DNA of 21,970 bases from Alphaproteobacteria bacterium (GCA_006226265.1 SBHH01000123.1:1-21970), one strand, 5' to 3'. Positions 1 to 7,399 are shown, counted from the first letter of the stretch. Made by a program: numbers and translations. The notes: a model not told the origin generated them from the sequence alone.

Positions 1-399
1 AACAAAGATGGCCAGATCACCTTTGAGGAAATGACCGCCCGCACCACCACCTGGATCAAGAAGCTTGATACCAATGGCGATGGCGAGTTGTCGACCGACG
101 AGATGAATGCAAAGAAAAAGGCCTTCTTTGACAAGATCGATACCGATAAGAACGGCTCGATCAGCAAGGCCGAATCCGATGCCTTCCGCGACAAGATGCG
201 CGAAAAACGCACCGAGAAGCGCGATGCCTGGATGATGAAGCGCTATGACGCGAACGGCGACGGCGTCATCTCCAAGGAGGAATATGAAAGCGTGACGATC
301 AAGCGCTTCGAGAAGGCCGATGCGAACGGCGACGGCTCCCTCTCGACGGAGGAGCTTTCCAACCTGATGCCGTATAAGCACAAACATCATAAGGGATAA
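1..399 (+). CDS. EF-hand calcium-binding protein (5' partial)
   Basis: The reading frame is already open at base 1 with an EF-loop fragment (NKDGQITFEE), so the true start and any signal peptide lie upstream. An internal ATG at 31 is not a convincing start. Four complete EF-hand loops follow: DTNGDGELSTDE, DTDKNGSISKAE, DANGDGVISKEE and DANGDGSLSTEE. Each has acidic or amide residues at loop positions 1, 3 and 5, Gly at 6 and Glu at 12, so all four look able to bind Ca2+. The linkers are rich in Lys and Arg, and the protein ends in a His/Lys tail (KHKHHKG). Bacterial proteins of this type are usually secreted or periplasmic calcium sensors or buffers, but location cannot be judged without the N-terminus. 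A strong hairpin terminator follows 41 bases after the stop. The EF-hand call is firm; the specific role is unknown. Confidence 0.9.
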   Translation, partial: NKDGQITFEEMTARTTTWIKKLDTNGDGELSTDEMNAKKKAFFDKIDTDKNGSISKAESDAFRDKMREKRTEKRDAWMMKRYDANGDGVISKEEYESVTIKRFEKADANGDGSLSTEELSNLMPYKHKHHKG

Positions 400-440
400 G
401 TCTCCCTTTCCGGTCGCGATCACCCGTATCGCGCCCGACG

Positions 441-484
441 GCCCGCCTCCCCATTGACCCCCGGGGAGGCGGGCTTTTTATTTT
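441..484 (+). terminator. Rho-independent terminator of the EF-hand gene
   Basis: A perfect 12-bp stem, GCCCGCCTCCCC (441-452) with GGGGAGGCGGGC (463-474), encloses a 10-base loop and is followed by TTTTTATTTT. The T-run lies on the plus-strand side, so it serves the EF-hand gene. The T-run touches the stop codon of the convergent biotin carboxylase gene. No T-run exists on the other side, so the hairpin is a poorer terminator for that operon. Confidence 0.9.
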
Positions 485-1868
485 ATTGGGCCAGGCCCGC
501 GCCTAGTTCCTTCAACTTATCCTTCGGGAAATGGGCCTCGATAAAGCCTGTGGTGGCCGCGCCCTTTTCGAATTCCGGATGTTCTAAACAATGGATCAGG
601 AAGCGGCGGTTGGTGACGAGCCCCTCATCCACCGTCTGTTCAAGCGCCTTGATGAGGTTCTGGCGCGCTTCCTCCCGGTTTTTCCCATGGCCGATCACCT
701 TGGCGATCATGGCATCGTACCAGGGGGTGACTTCTACGCCGTCAAGAAGGCCATGATCGGTCCGCATGCCGGGCCCTTCCGGGGCCTGCCAGCGGGTGAG
801 GATGCCGGGCTTCGGCAGGAAGCCTTTATAAGGGTCTTCCGCATAGAGCCTGGCCTCTATCGCGTGATTATTAAGCGGGATATCTGCCTGCTTAAGCGGC
901 AGGTCTTCGCCCGCCGCGATGCGGATCTGCCATTCCACAAGATCGAGGTCTGTGATGATCTCGGTTACCGGATGCTCCACCTGCAGGCGGGTGTTCATTT
1001 CGAGAAAGTAAAAATTTCCGGCATCATCCAGCAGAAATTCGAAGGTGCCCGCGCCCGCATAATTAATCGCCGCCGTCGCCTCTGCCGCAACTCGGCCCAT
1101 CCTTTCGCGAAGGTCCGGCGATACGGCAGGGGACGGGGCCTCCTCAATCACTTTCTGGTGTCGCCGCTGGATGGAGCAGTCCCGCTCATAGAGATGGACG
1201 GCGCGCCCACGCCCGTCGCCGAAAACCTGAATTTCGATATGGCGCGGGTTGAGGATGGCTTTCTCCAGTATCAGTTCGCCGGAGCCGAAACTCCGTTCCG
1301 CTTCGGAGCGTGCGGTCGCGAGAGATTTAAGGAGCTTTTTTTCCTGCTCGACAAGGCGCATGCCCCGCCCGCCGCCGCCCGCTGCCGCCTTCACCATCAG
1401 GGGAAAGCCGATTTTTTGCGCTTCGCCTGCAAGGGTCTCATCGGACTGGTCCGCTCCCTCATATCCCGGGATGCAGGGAACCCCCGCTGCGGTCATATAG
1501 CGTTTTGCGGCGGCCTTGTTGCCCATCAGATGGATCACATCGGCGGCGGGGCCGATAAAGGTGATCCCTGCTTCCTCGCAAGCGCGGGCGAAATCGGCAT
1601 TTTCGGACAAAAAGCCATAACCCGGATGGATCGCATCGGCGTCAGTCTTCTTTGCCGCCGCGATGATATTTGGAATGGAAAGATAGCTTTCAAGCGCGGA
1701 GGGCGGGCCGATCAGCACCGCTTCATCCGCCATCGTGGCATGGCGCGCGGCGGCATCGGCTTCCGAATAGACGGCGACGGTCTTGATGCTAAGGCGCTTC
1801 GCCGTCTTGATCACGCGGCAGGCAATCTCGCCCCGGTTGGCAATCAGGATTTTCGAAAAGAGAGGCAT
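483..1868 (-). CDS. Biotin carboxylase subunit of an acyl-CoA carboxylase, lacking a biotin-carrier domain
   Basis: This 461-residue protein should catalyse ATP-dependent carboxylation of biotin on a carrier protein. The N-terminal fold is shown by KILIANRGEIACRV (6-19) and HPGYGFLSENADFA (81-94). The ATP-grasp part has the glycine loop AAAGGGGRGM (161-170), YERDCSIQRRHQK (227-239) and EMNTRLQVEHP (290-300), so the catalytic residues look intact. Its sequence is closer to the alpha chains of methylcrotonyl-, geranyl- or propionyl-CoA carboxylases than to AccC. Those alpha chains normally run to about 650-670 residues with a C-terminal biotinyl domain. This protein stops after the biotin carboxylase C-terminal domain and has no MKM-type biotin site. 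It is the last gene of the SDR/ACAD operon, starting 9 bases after the ACAD stop with AAGGA as ribosome site. No carboxyltransferase or carrier gene lies in the window. The substrate is unknown. Confidence 0.92.
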   Translation of the reverse strand: MPLFSKILIANRGEIACRVIKTAKRLSIKTVAVYSEADAAARHATMADEAVLIGPPSALESYLSIPNIIAAAKKTDADAIHPGYGFLSENADFARACEEAGITFIGPAADVIHLMGNKAAAKRYMTAAGVPCIPGYEGADQSDETLAGEAQKIGFPLMVKAAAGGGGRGMRLVEQEKKLLKSLATARSEAERSFGSGELILEKAILNPRHIEIQVFGDGRGRAVHLYERDCSIQRRHQKVIEEAPSPAVSPDLRERMGRVAAEATAAINYAGAGTFEFLLDDAGNFYFLEMNTRLQVEHPVTEIITDLDLVEWQIRIAAGEDLPLKQADIPLNNHAIEARLYAEDPYKGFLPKPGILTRWQAPEGPGMRTDHGLLDGVEVTPWYDAMIAKVIGHGKNREEARQNLIKALEQTVDEGLVTNRRFLIHCLEHPEFEKGAATTGFIEAHFPKDKLKELGAGLAQ

Positions 1869-1877
1869 GGGATTTCC

Positions 1878-3038
1878 TTAACTCCGCTGCTTCTTCGGCA
1901 GCGTATCCATATATTTGCAGATGATGCCGAGCATCACCTCATCCGCGCCGCCGCCGATGGAGGAGAGGCGGCCGTCGCGATAAAGGCGGCTGATCGGGGT
2001 TTCGTTCATGAAGCCCATGCCGCCGTAATATTGCAGGCAGGCATCGGCAATCTCACGGGTGAGCCGCCCGACTTTCAGCTTGGCCATGGAGGCAAGCATG
2101 GTGACATCCGCGCCCGCCACATAGTCGCCGACCGCACGGTAGGTGAGGGAGCGGAGCAATTCGAGCTCGGTCTTAAGCTCGGCCAGGCGGAAATGAATGA
2201 CCTGATTATCGAGAAGCGGCTTGCCGAAGGCTTCGCGCTCTTTTGTATAGGCGATGGTGTCGTTGATCGCGCGTTCGAGCGGATAGAGCCCCGCCCCCGC
2301 CGCCCAGAGCCGTTCCTCCTGAAACTGCTGCATCTGATAGACGAAGCCCTTGCCTTCCTCCCCGATGCGGTTGCGGATGGGGACGCGCACATCCTCGAAA
2401 TAAAGCTGCGCAGTGTCGGATGCGCGCATGCCAAGCTTGTCGAGTTTTCGCGCGACCGTGATGCCGGGCGTATCCATGGGCACGATGACGAGCGACTTGC
2501 TTTCATGGATCGGGCCGTCGCCGGTATTGACCAGCATGCACATAAAGTCGGCCTGGATACCGTTGGTGATCCACATCTTCTGGCCGTTGATGACGTAATC
2601 GTCGCCATCGCGCCGGGCGCGGGACTTGATATTCGCGACATCGGACCCGGCGCCGGGTTCCGAGACGCCGATGCAGGCGACAAACTCCCCGGCGATGGCG
2701 GGCTTGAGATACGTCTCCTTCACATAATCGGAGCCATAGCGGGCGAGGGCCGGGGTCGCCATGTCGGTCTGCACGCCGATCGCCATCGGCACCGCGCCGC
2801 AGGTGATACGGCCCAGGGTCTCGGAGACCGCGAGGCTGTAGGAATAATCAAGGCCCATGCCGCCATATTCCTCGGGTTTGCAGATACCGAGAAAGCCCTG
2901 GCTTCCAAGTTTCTTGAACAGATCGTGGGCGGGGAACATCCCCTCGGCTTCCCAGTCATCGACATGGGGGTTGATCTCCTGCTCGATAAAGCGGGTAAGG
3001 GAGCGGATCAGTTCCTGATGTTCGGGGCCATAGATCAT
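1878..3038 (-). CDS. Acyl-CoA dehydrogenase (IVD/AtuD-like)
   Basis: This 386-residue flavoenzyme should oxidise an acyl-CoA to the 2-enoyl-CoA. The start chosen is the ATG at 3038: it overlaps the upstream SDR stop as ATGA and has GGAGGAG upstream. Longer readings into the SDR gene have no family similarity. FAD- and substrate-binding motifs are visible at CIGVSEPGAGSDVANIKS (122-139) and WITNG (156-160). The C-terminal YEG motif carrying the usual catalytic Glu is replaced by SIGGGADEV (360-368). A Glu-Arg pair (QEERLW, E242) sits where isovaleryl-CoA dehydrogenase carries its base, so E242 is the likely base; this is inference from remembered alignments. The genes on both sides suggest branched-chain or terpenoid acyl-CoA as substrate, as for citronellyl-CoA dehydrogenase AtuD, but simple fatty acyl-CoAs are not excluded. 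Confidence 0.9.
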   Translation of the reverse strand: MIYGPEHQELIRSLTRFIEQEINPHVDDWEAEGMFPAHDLFKKLGSQGFLGICKPEEYGGMGLDYSYSLAVSETLGRITCGAVPMAIGVQTDMATPALARYGSDYVKETYLKPAIAGEFVACIGVSEPGAGSDVANIKSRARRDGDDYVINGQKMWITNGIQADFMCMLVNTGDGPIHESKSLVIVPMDTPGITVARKLDKLGMRASDTAQLYFEDVRVPIRNRIGEEGKGFVYQMQQFQEERLWAAGAGLYPLERAINDTIAYTKEREAFGKPLLDNQVIHFRLAELKTELELLRSLTYRAVGDYVAGADVTMLASMAKLKVGRLTREIADACLQYYGGMGFMNETPISRLYRDGRLSSIGGGADEVMLGIICKYMDTLPKKQRS

Positions 3039-3910
3039 TCCGTCTCCTCCTTCAGGAAGCTGGGGATGGTCGCAAGGTGAAAGCCGTTGAAGGCCTTGTT
3101 GTTCTTGTGATCGGGCATATCCCAGTTGATGCGGACATTGGGCGCGGCGCCGTCGATGCGAAGGCAGGTGCCGGAGATGAAGGCCGCCGCCTCCGACATC
3201 AGGAAGACGATGGCCGCCGATATTTCCGATTCGGTCCCCATCCGTTTCACCGGGTTGGATTTCACGCGGATCTTGACCCGTTCCTTCCACCAGTCGGGAT
3301 AGGTATCCATGCCGGACGAGACGATCAGGCCGGGGGCAACCGCATTCACGCGCACGCCTGCCGGTGCCCATTCAAGGGCGGCGGTTTCGGTAAAGCTCAG
3401 CATGCCTTTGCGCGCCGCGCCGGAATGGCCCATGCCCGGCATCGAATTCCACATATCGGCGAGCATATTGACGATGGGACCGCCGCCGTTTTCCTTCATC
3501 CACTGGGTATAGCATTCGCGGGCGAAGAGAAATCCGCCCGTGAGGTTCGTCTTGATCACCGCATCCCAGCCTTTTAAGGAAATATCTTCAAGCAATGCCG
3601 GGAACTGTCCGCCCGCATTATTGACGAGGCCATGGATCGCGCCCTGCTTTTCAATGATATCGGTAACGGTTATCTTCACGGCTTCCTCATCGCGAATGTC
3701 GCAGGAATGAAGGGTGGCGGATCCGCCTTCCTCTGCGATTTCGGCGGCGACGGCCTCCAGCTTCTCGATCTTGCGGCCGACAAGGGCCACGCGCGCGCCA
3801 AGCGAGACCAGCTCATGCGCGGTGCAGCGGCCGATCCCGCTGCCGCCGCCCGTCACGACAATGGACTGGCCGTCAAACAGGCCGGGCCGGAAGATGGACC
3901 GATAGTTCAT
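3035..3910 (-). CDS. Short-chain dehydrogenase/reductase with non-canonical active site (AtuB/PECR-like)
   Basis: This 291-residue protein opens the operon. It has the SDR cofactor loop TGGGSGIG (20-27), the DI motif around residue 71 and NNAG (97-100), so an NAD(P)H-dependent Rossmann fold is certain. The canonical catalytic YxxxK is replaced by S163-GAA-R167 (HSGAARKGM), and the usual catalytic Ser region reads NMLADMW. The same SGAAR pattern is known from peroxisomal trans-2-enoyl-CoA reductase (PECR), and a similar form, as I remember, from AtuB proteins of citronellol/geraniol degradation. The C-terminal extension ending FNGFHLATIPSFL also fits AtuB-like proteins. It may act on enoyl-CoA or unsaturated branched substrates; the true reaction is unknown. 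A GGAGG ribosome site lies 8 bases before the ATG at 3910. Translation is coupled to the next gene by ATGA. Confidence 0.88.
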   Translation of the reverse strand: MNYRSIFRPGLFDGQSIVVTGGGSGIGRCTAHELVSLGARVALVGRKIEKLEAVAAEIAEEGGSATLHSCDIRDEEAVKITVTDIIEKQGAIHGLVNNAGGQFPALLEDISLKGWDAVIKTNLTGGFLFARECYTQWMKENGGGPIVNMLADMWNSMPGMGHSGAARKGMLSFTETAALEWAPAGVRVNAVAPGLIVSSGMDTYPDWWKERVKIRVKSNPVKRMGTESEISAAIVFLMSEAAAFISGTCLRIDGAAPNVRINWDMPDHKNNKAFNGFHLATIPSFLKEETE

Positions 3911-3999
3911 GAATTCATTCCTCCCACGGGTTTTTCTTTGTTATTATGCGGCTCCCGGTGCCAGGCCCAAGCCCGGCACCGGGTCTCTGTTTGACAGAG

Positions 4000-4027
4000 A
4001 GAATATTGACGTTTACGTTAACGTCAA
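4000..4027 (-). promoter_or_regulatory. Sigma-70-like promoter of the SDR-ACAD-carboxylase operon
   Basis: Reading the minus strand, -35 TTGACG (4027-4022) and -10 TATTCT (4005-4000) are separated by 16 bases. This predicts a transcript start near 3993 and a leader of about 80 bases before the SDR ATG. The leader begins with a 7-bp hairpin, TCTCTGT-TTG-ACAGAGA (3984-4000). The promoter is assigned by sequence match only. Confidence 0.55.
4006..4027. promoter_or_regulatory. Near-perfect 22-bp palindromic operator
   Basis: The sequence TTGACGTT-TACGTT-AACGTCAA is symmetric at 20 of 22 positions. It fills the spacer and -35 of the operon promoter, so a bound regulator would directly control RNA polymerase. 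Repeated ACGT cores resemble, from memory, operators of the MerR-family regulator LiuR that governs branched-chain amino acid degradation. A TetR-type (AtuR-like) repressor is the alternative. No regulator gene is in the window. It could also affect the divergent SCP2-like gene. Confidence 0.65.
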
Positions 4028-4097
4028 TTGCGGCGCGGGCCATCTGGCCTGCCTTTGTTTATAGACGTTTTTGGCCCGATCCTGAAAGGAAAAGAGA

Positions 4098-4400
4098 ATG
4101 GCGACGCTGGAGGAAATCACAAACGGCATGCGGGAGCGTATCGGTGAGGATTGCGGACTGGATGCAACGTTGAAGTTTGATTTCGGCGATGACGGCGTGG
4201 TCTTTATCGATGCGACGGAAGTGCCGAACAAAGTCTCCAACGAGGATGAGGACGCCGATTGCACCATCACCATGTCGATGGATAATTTCGAACTGCTTGC
4301 CGCAGGGGAGCTTGACCCGACCACGGCTTTCATGATGGGCAAGCTGAAGATCGGTGGCAATATGGGCATTGCCATGAAACTACAGAGCATTTTTTCCTGA
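4098..4400 (+). CDS. SCP2 sterol-binding domain protein
   Basis: This 100-residue protein matches the small stand-alone SCP2 family. Typical features are an N-terminal amphipathic helix, the acidic strand KFDFGDDGVVFID, and the CTITMSMDNFELLAAGELDPTTAFMMGKLKIGGNMGIAMKL segment in the second half (roughly 56-96). SCP2 domains hold fatty acyl-CoA or other lipids in a hydrophobic tunnel. In bacteria they are commonly found beside beta-oxidation genes, which fits the divergent acyl-CoA operon here. A purine-rich AAAGGAAAAGAG precedes the ATG. The palindrome at 4006-4027 lies 70 bases upstream and may coordinate both transcription units. It has no signal peptide, so it should be cytosolic. The ligand is unknown. 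Confidence 0.88.
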   Translation: MATLEEITNGMRERIGEDCGLDATLKFDFGDDGVVFIDATEVPNKVSNEDEDADCTITMSMDNFELLAAGELDPTTAFMMGKLKIGGNMGIAMKLQSIFS

Positions 4401-4508
4401 TTTTGGCAAAAAAACCGGAATTCGGCGAAATTTTCTCTGTACCTTTCGGCGCCGAGCCATTATGTAAGGCGCTTCGAATCTGAGTTACAAGCGAACGGAG
4501 CTAGTCAC

Positions 4509-4715
4509 ATGACAGCGAGATCAGCACGCAACGGCCGCAACCAGGGCGGCAAGAGCCGGAAAAAAGGTGGTGGCGGCGCCGGTAACGGCCTGACGAAGAA
4601 CAGCCGCTCCAATCAGCAGCGCGCAGCCCGCAAGGCAAACCTGCGGGCGCATGGCCGTCACGCGGCCCGTCGTCAGCTGAAGAAGATTCAGGCGGCAACC
4701 CGCGCTGCAGCCTAA
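4509..4715 (+). CDS. Very basic small protein, unknown function
   Basis: I do not recognise this family. The 68 residues contain 12 Arg, 7 Lys and 2 His, no Asp or Glu, no Cys, and no Phe, Tyr or Trp. The N-terminal half is flexible and Gly/Asn-rich (GGKSRKKGGGGAGNG, about 13-27). The C-terminal half (about 36-68) is Ala/Arg/Lys-rich and could form a basic helix. Such composition is typical of RNA- or DNA-binding proteins, including small ribosome-associated proteins and H1-like proteins. CGGAG stands 8 bases before the ATG, and the gene has its own strong terminator at 4736-4777. That clean gene structure argues that it is real. A read-through on the opposite strand is equally open but lacks a ribosome site. 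Abundant expression and nucleic-acid binding are inference. Confidence 0.72.
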   Translation: MTARSARNGRNQGGKSRKKGGGGAGNGLTKNSRSNQQRAARKANLRAHGRHAARRQLKKIQAATRAAA

Positions 4716-4735
4716 GGCACGCCTTTATAAATGCC

Positions 4736-4777
4736 AAATGGCGGCTCCGGTTATACCGGGGCCGCCATTTTCTTTTC
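4736..4777 (+). terminator. Strong Rho-independent terminator
   Basis: A 15-bp stem with one G-T wobble pairs 4736-4750 (AAATGGCGGCTCCGG) with 4756-4770 (CCGGGGCCGCCATTT) around a TTATA loop. It is followed by TCTTTTC. It ends the unit encoding the basic small protein. A-residues on the other flank mean it could act weakly in the reverse direction too. Confidence 0.93.
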
Positions 4778-5097
4778 TAGTGCGGGTGTTAGAAACACAA
4801 CCTGTTTGGAATAAATCGGGGCAGCGGATTTCTCATTCCCCTTCTCTTTTTGGCGAGCCGGTTTCCGCCCCTCGCCGCGCGGTGCTTTCTGCTCTCTCGC
4901 GGCGTCCACGACAAGCGCACCAAGCGATCCCCCGCTCAAATGTCTGATTCGGATCATTCTCTGTTCCGTTTTTGCGAATGGTTTTCATTATTAAATAGAA
5001 GCACCGATGATGCGTCAATAGTTTTTAGGAATGATTCGCAAATAAGGCTTTTCTGTGGCGATTGCGGCAGCGGAAACGGGACGGGTGAGACTGCGCC
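4778..5097. other. Convergent spacer without a convincing gene
   Basis: About 320 bases separate the basic-protein terminator from the stop of the minus-strand exonuclease. Several short open frames exist, but none has a ribosome site or a recognisable product. The right half is AT-rich. It holds a perfect 9-bp inverted repeat, TTTGCGAAT (4971-4979) and ATTCGCAAA (5034-5042), with 54 bases between. GCGAATGGTTTTCATTATT (4974-4992) matches a Fur-box consensus at 13 of 19 positions by eye. A small RNA is possible but not shown. Confidence 0.4.
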
Positions 5098-5649
5098 CTA
5101 AAGCTGGTCGATGGCGATATAGCGCTCGCCGACATTGTCATAGCCCGTCTCGAAGGACCAGCCGTCTTTCTCCGCCGCAATCACGATATTGGCGCAGGCC
5201 CGGCTGTCGGAGAGGGCGTCATGATGATTAAGCTCCAGCCCGAGATAATACGCGACATTGGGAAGCTTGGTCGGGCGCACGTCCCACATGCCGCGAGCCA
5301 GTTGCACGGTGCAGGTGAAGTCAGGCGTCGGCATTTCCAGGTCATAGAGCGCGCAGCAGCTCGCAAGCACCTTCTTATCGAAGCCCGCGTTATGGGCGGC
5401 AAGGAAATCGATCCCGTCGAAAAGCGGCGCCATATCGGGCCAGAGCGATCCGAAATCGGGGGAGAGGGCGACATCCTCCCAGCCGAGGCCATGGATATGG
5501 GAGAAGTAAAATTCGGGCGTCGGCGGACGAATGAGGAAGACCTCCTCGTGCACGATTTCGCCATTTTCCACCCGCACCAGCCCAACGGCGCAGGCGCTGT
5601 CGGGGCTATGGTTGGCGGTTTCGAAATCGATCGCGAGGAAACAACTCAT
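5098..5649 (-). CDS. DEDDh-family 3'-5' exonuclease
   Basis: This 183-residue RNase-T-like/DnaQ-like protein should remove nucleotides from 3' ends using two metal ions. The catalytic set is visible in order: D8 and E10 in AIDFETAN, D91 in AAHNAGFD, and H143 and D148 in HHDALSD. The ATG at 5649 is chosen because the conserved first strand starts immediately after it (MSCFLAIDFE) and AAAGGA lies upstream. A longer frame reaching 5814 would overlap the acyl-CoA synthetase and has no family match. It follows the synthetase stop by 31 bases and may be co-transcribed, though no functional link is obvious. The protein is single-domain, with no polymerase or BRCT fusion. The substrate (DNA or RNA) cannot be told from sequence. 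Confidence 0.88.
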   Translation of the reverse strand: MSCFLAIDFETANHSPDSACAVGLVRVENGEIVHEEVFLIRPPTPEFYFSHIHGLGWEDVALSPDFGSLWPDMAPLFDGIDFLAAHNAGFDKKVLASCCALYDLEMPTPDFTCTVQLARGMWDVRPTKLPNVAYYLGLELNHHDALSDSRACANIVIAAEKDGWSFETGYDNVGERYIAIDQL

Positions 5650-5680
5650 ACGCTTGTCCTTTGGGGAACGGAGGCAAGGC

Positions 5681-7399
5681 TCAGGCCGGAGCCTTGGTCT
5701 TTTTCCGCTCCTCATATTTCTGCTTCTCTTCCTCGACCAGTTCCTTCTTGGAGAGCTTGCCGACGAGGGTTTTCGGAAGCTCCGGCCGGAATTCGATCGC
5801 GGCGGGCAGTTCATGCTTGCCGAGCTTGTCTTTCAGAAACTCGCGGAGCTCTTCGAGCGTAAATTCCTTCGCGCCCGGGGCAAGCTTGATAAAGGCCTTG
5901 GCCGCCTCGCCCCGGTAATCGTCGGGAATGCCGACCACGGTCACTTCGGCGACGCCGCCATACTCGAAAATCGCTTCCTCGATCAGGCGGGGATAGACGT
6001 TGAAGCCGCCCGAAGTGATCATGTCTTTTGTCCGGTCGACGATATGCATATAGCCATCCTCGTCGAGATAGCCGGTATCGCCGGTCAGGAAAAAGTCGCC
6101 AACGAAACTCTCGGCGGTCGCTTCGGGCTTGTTCCAATATCCCTTCATGACATTGGGGCCCTTGATGGCGATCTCGCCGATCTCGCCGGTCGGCATCACC
6201 TTGCTCTTGTCATCGACATCGAGAATGCGGATCTCGACGCCCGGGACGGGAATGCCGGCCGCGCCCGAAACCCGCTTGTTCGTCAACGGGGTTGAGGTGC
6301 CGGCAGGGGAGGTTTCCGTCATGCCCCAGCCTTCCAAAAGGCGGCAGCCGGTCACGCGCTGGAACTTGTCCTGCACATCGACGGGCAACGGCGCCCCGCC
6401 GGAGGCGCAGAATTTCAAGGACGAGAGATCATATTTGCCGATCTCCGGATAGTTGGCGATAGCCATATACATGGTCGGCACACCCGGGAACATGGTCGGC
6501 TTCTTCTTGTCGATATCCTTGATCACGGCTTCCAGTTCGAACTTCGGATGCAGGATGATTTCCGATCCGCCCATGATGCCGAAATTCATGATGACGGTGA
6601 GGGCATAGATATGGAAAAGCGGCAGGACGGCCATGACCTTTTCCTCGCCATCCATCAGTACACCGTCGGGGCCGTCCTGCATCGCGCGCAGTTGCTGACA
6701 GGCCGCGACAAGGTTGCGGTGGCTCAGCATGGCGCCTTTCGGCAGGCCCGTGGTGCCGCCGGTATATTGCAGCACGGCGATTTTTTCGGACGGATCGGCG
6801 ACGGGCGCGGCCTCGCCCTTGCCGTCATTGTCGAGAAGCTGTTTATAGCTGATATGCTGGCCGTCGGTCGGGAATTTCGCAATCTCCTTCGACTTGACGA
6901 GTGGATAGAGGAAGTTCTTCGGAAAGGGCAATACTTCCTTCAGGTTGCCGACAATGATTTTCTGAAGCCTGGTCTCGCCCAGCATCCGGGCGATTTTCGG
7001 ATAGAGTACTTCAAGGTCAAGGGTGACGATGAAGTCGGTATGGCTATCCTCGATCTTGTGGCGGAGTTCGCGTTCTGCATCGAGCGGGGAATAATTGACG
7101 ACCGTGCCGCCCGCCTTCAGGATGCCGAAGAAGCAGACAATATAATGCGGCGTATTGGGAAGATAGAGACCGACATGCACGCCGTCCCGGACGCCAAGGG
7201 CGCGAAAGCCTTTCGCCGCCCGATTGACCATATTGTCGAGCTCCGTATAGGTGATCTGCTTGCCCATGAAGTCGATCACATAGTTGTTCGGCCATTTCTC
7301 AACCGCTTCATCCAGAAGGGCATAGACCGGTGCATTTTCGATCTCAATTTCCCATTTCACCCCACGCGGGTATGACTTTTCCCAAAGAAAATCTGACAT
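5681..7399 (-). CDS. Long-chain fatty-acid-CoA ligase (AMP-forming)
   Basis: This 572-residue ANL-superfamily enzyme should activate a carboxylic acid to its CoA thioester through an acyl-AMP. The P-loop-like YTGGTTGLPKG (about 212-222) is intact, followed by GWGMTETSP, the acidic TGDTGYLDEDGY region, the hinge DRTKDMITSGGFNVYP and the C-terminal KTLVGKLSKKEL that carries the catalytic Lys. The length and the FWEK-like opening are typical of FadD-type long-chain ligases. The ATG at 7399 has GAGGGAG upstream; extending to 7450 would have no ribosome site. It lies close to the acyl-CoA dehydrogenase operon and two further dehydrogenases, so it may feed them. Chain-length preference cannot be read from the sequence. 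A TTGACC promoter and three 11-bp repeats lie upstream. Confidence 0.93.
   Translation of the reverse strand: MSDFLWEKSYPRGVKWEIEIENAPVYALLDEAVEKWPNNYVIDFMGKQITYTELDNMVNRAAKGFRALGVRDGVHVGLYLPNTPHYIVCFFGILKAGGTVVNYSPLDAERELRHKIEDSHTDFIVTLDLEVLYPKIARMLGETRLQKIIVGNLKEVLPFPKNFLYPLVKSKEIAKFPTDGQHISYKQLLDNDGKGEAAPVADPSEKIAVLQYTGGTTGLPKGAMLSHRNLVAACQQLRAMQDGPDGVLMDGEEKVMAVLPLFHIYALTVIMNFGIMGGSEIILHPKFELEAVIKDIDKKKPTMFPGVPTMYMAIANYPEIGKYDLSSLKFCASGGAPLPVDVQDKFQRVTGCRLLEGWGMTETSPAGTSTPLTNKRVSGAAGIPVPGVEIRILDVDDKSKVMPTGEIGEIAIKGPNVMKGYWNKPEATAESFVGDFFLTGDTGYLDEDGYMHIVDRTKDMITSGGFNVYPRLIEEAIFEYGGVAEVTVVGIPDDYRGEAAKAFIKLAPGAKEFTLEELREFLKDKLGKHELPAAIEFRPELPKTLVGKLSKKELVEEEKQKYEERKKTKAPA

Noticed and set aside
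591..3080. An 829-codon open frame on the plus strand across the carboxylase and dehydrogenase genes
   Set aside because: It is antisense to two clearly conserved genes. It has no ribosome site or recognisable domain and arises from GC-rich codon bias.
3984..4000. Short hairpin in the operon leader considered as a riboswitch or terminator
   Set aside because: Only 7 bp with no T-run or conserved aptamer-like structure.
4751..4957. Short minus-strand frame in the convergent spacer
   Set aside because: It runs into the terminator hairpin, lacks a ribosome site and has no recognisable similarity.
4850..5101. Plus-strand 83-codon frame in the convergent spacer
   Set aside because: No ribosome site, and it overlaps the end of the exonuclease. 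Its composition is not gene-like.
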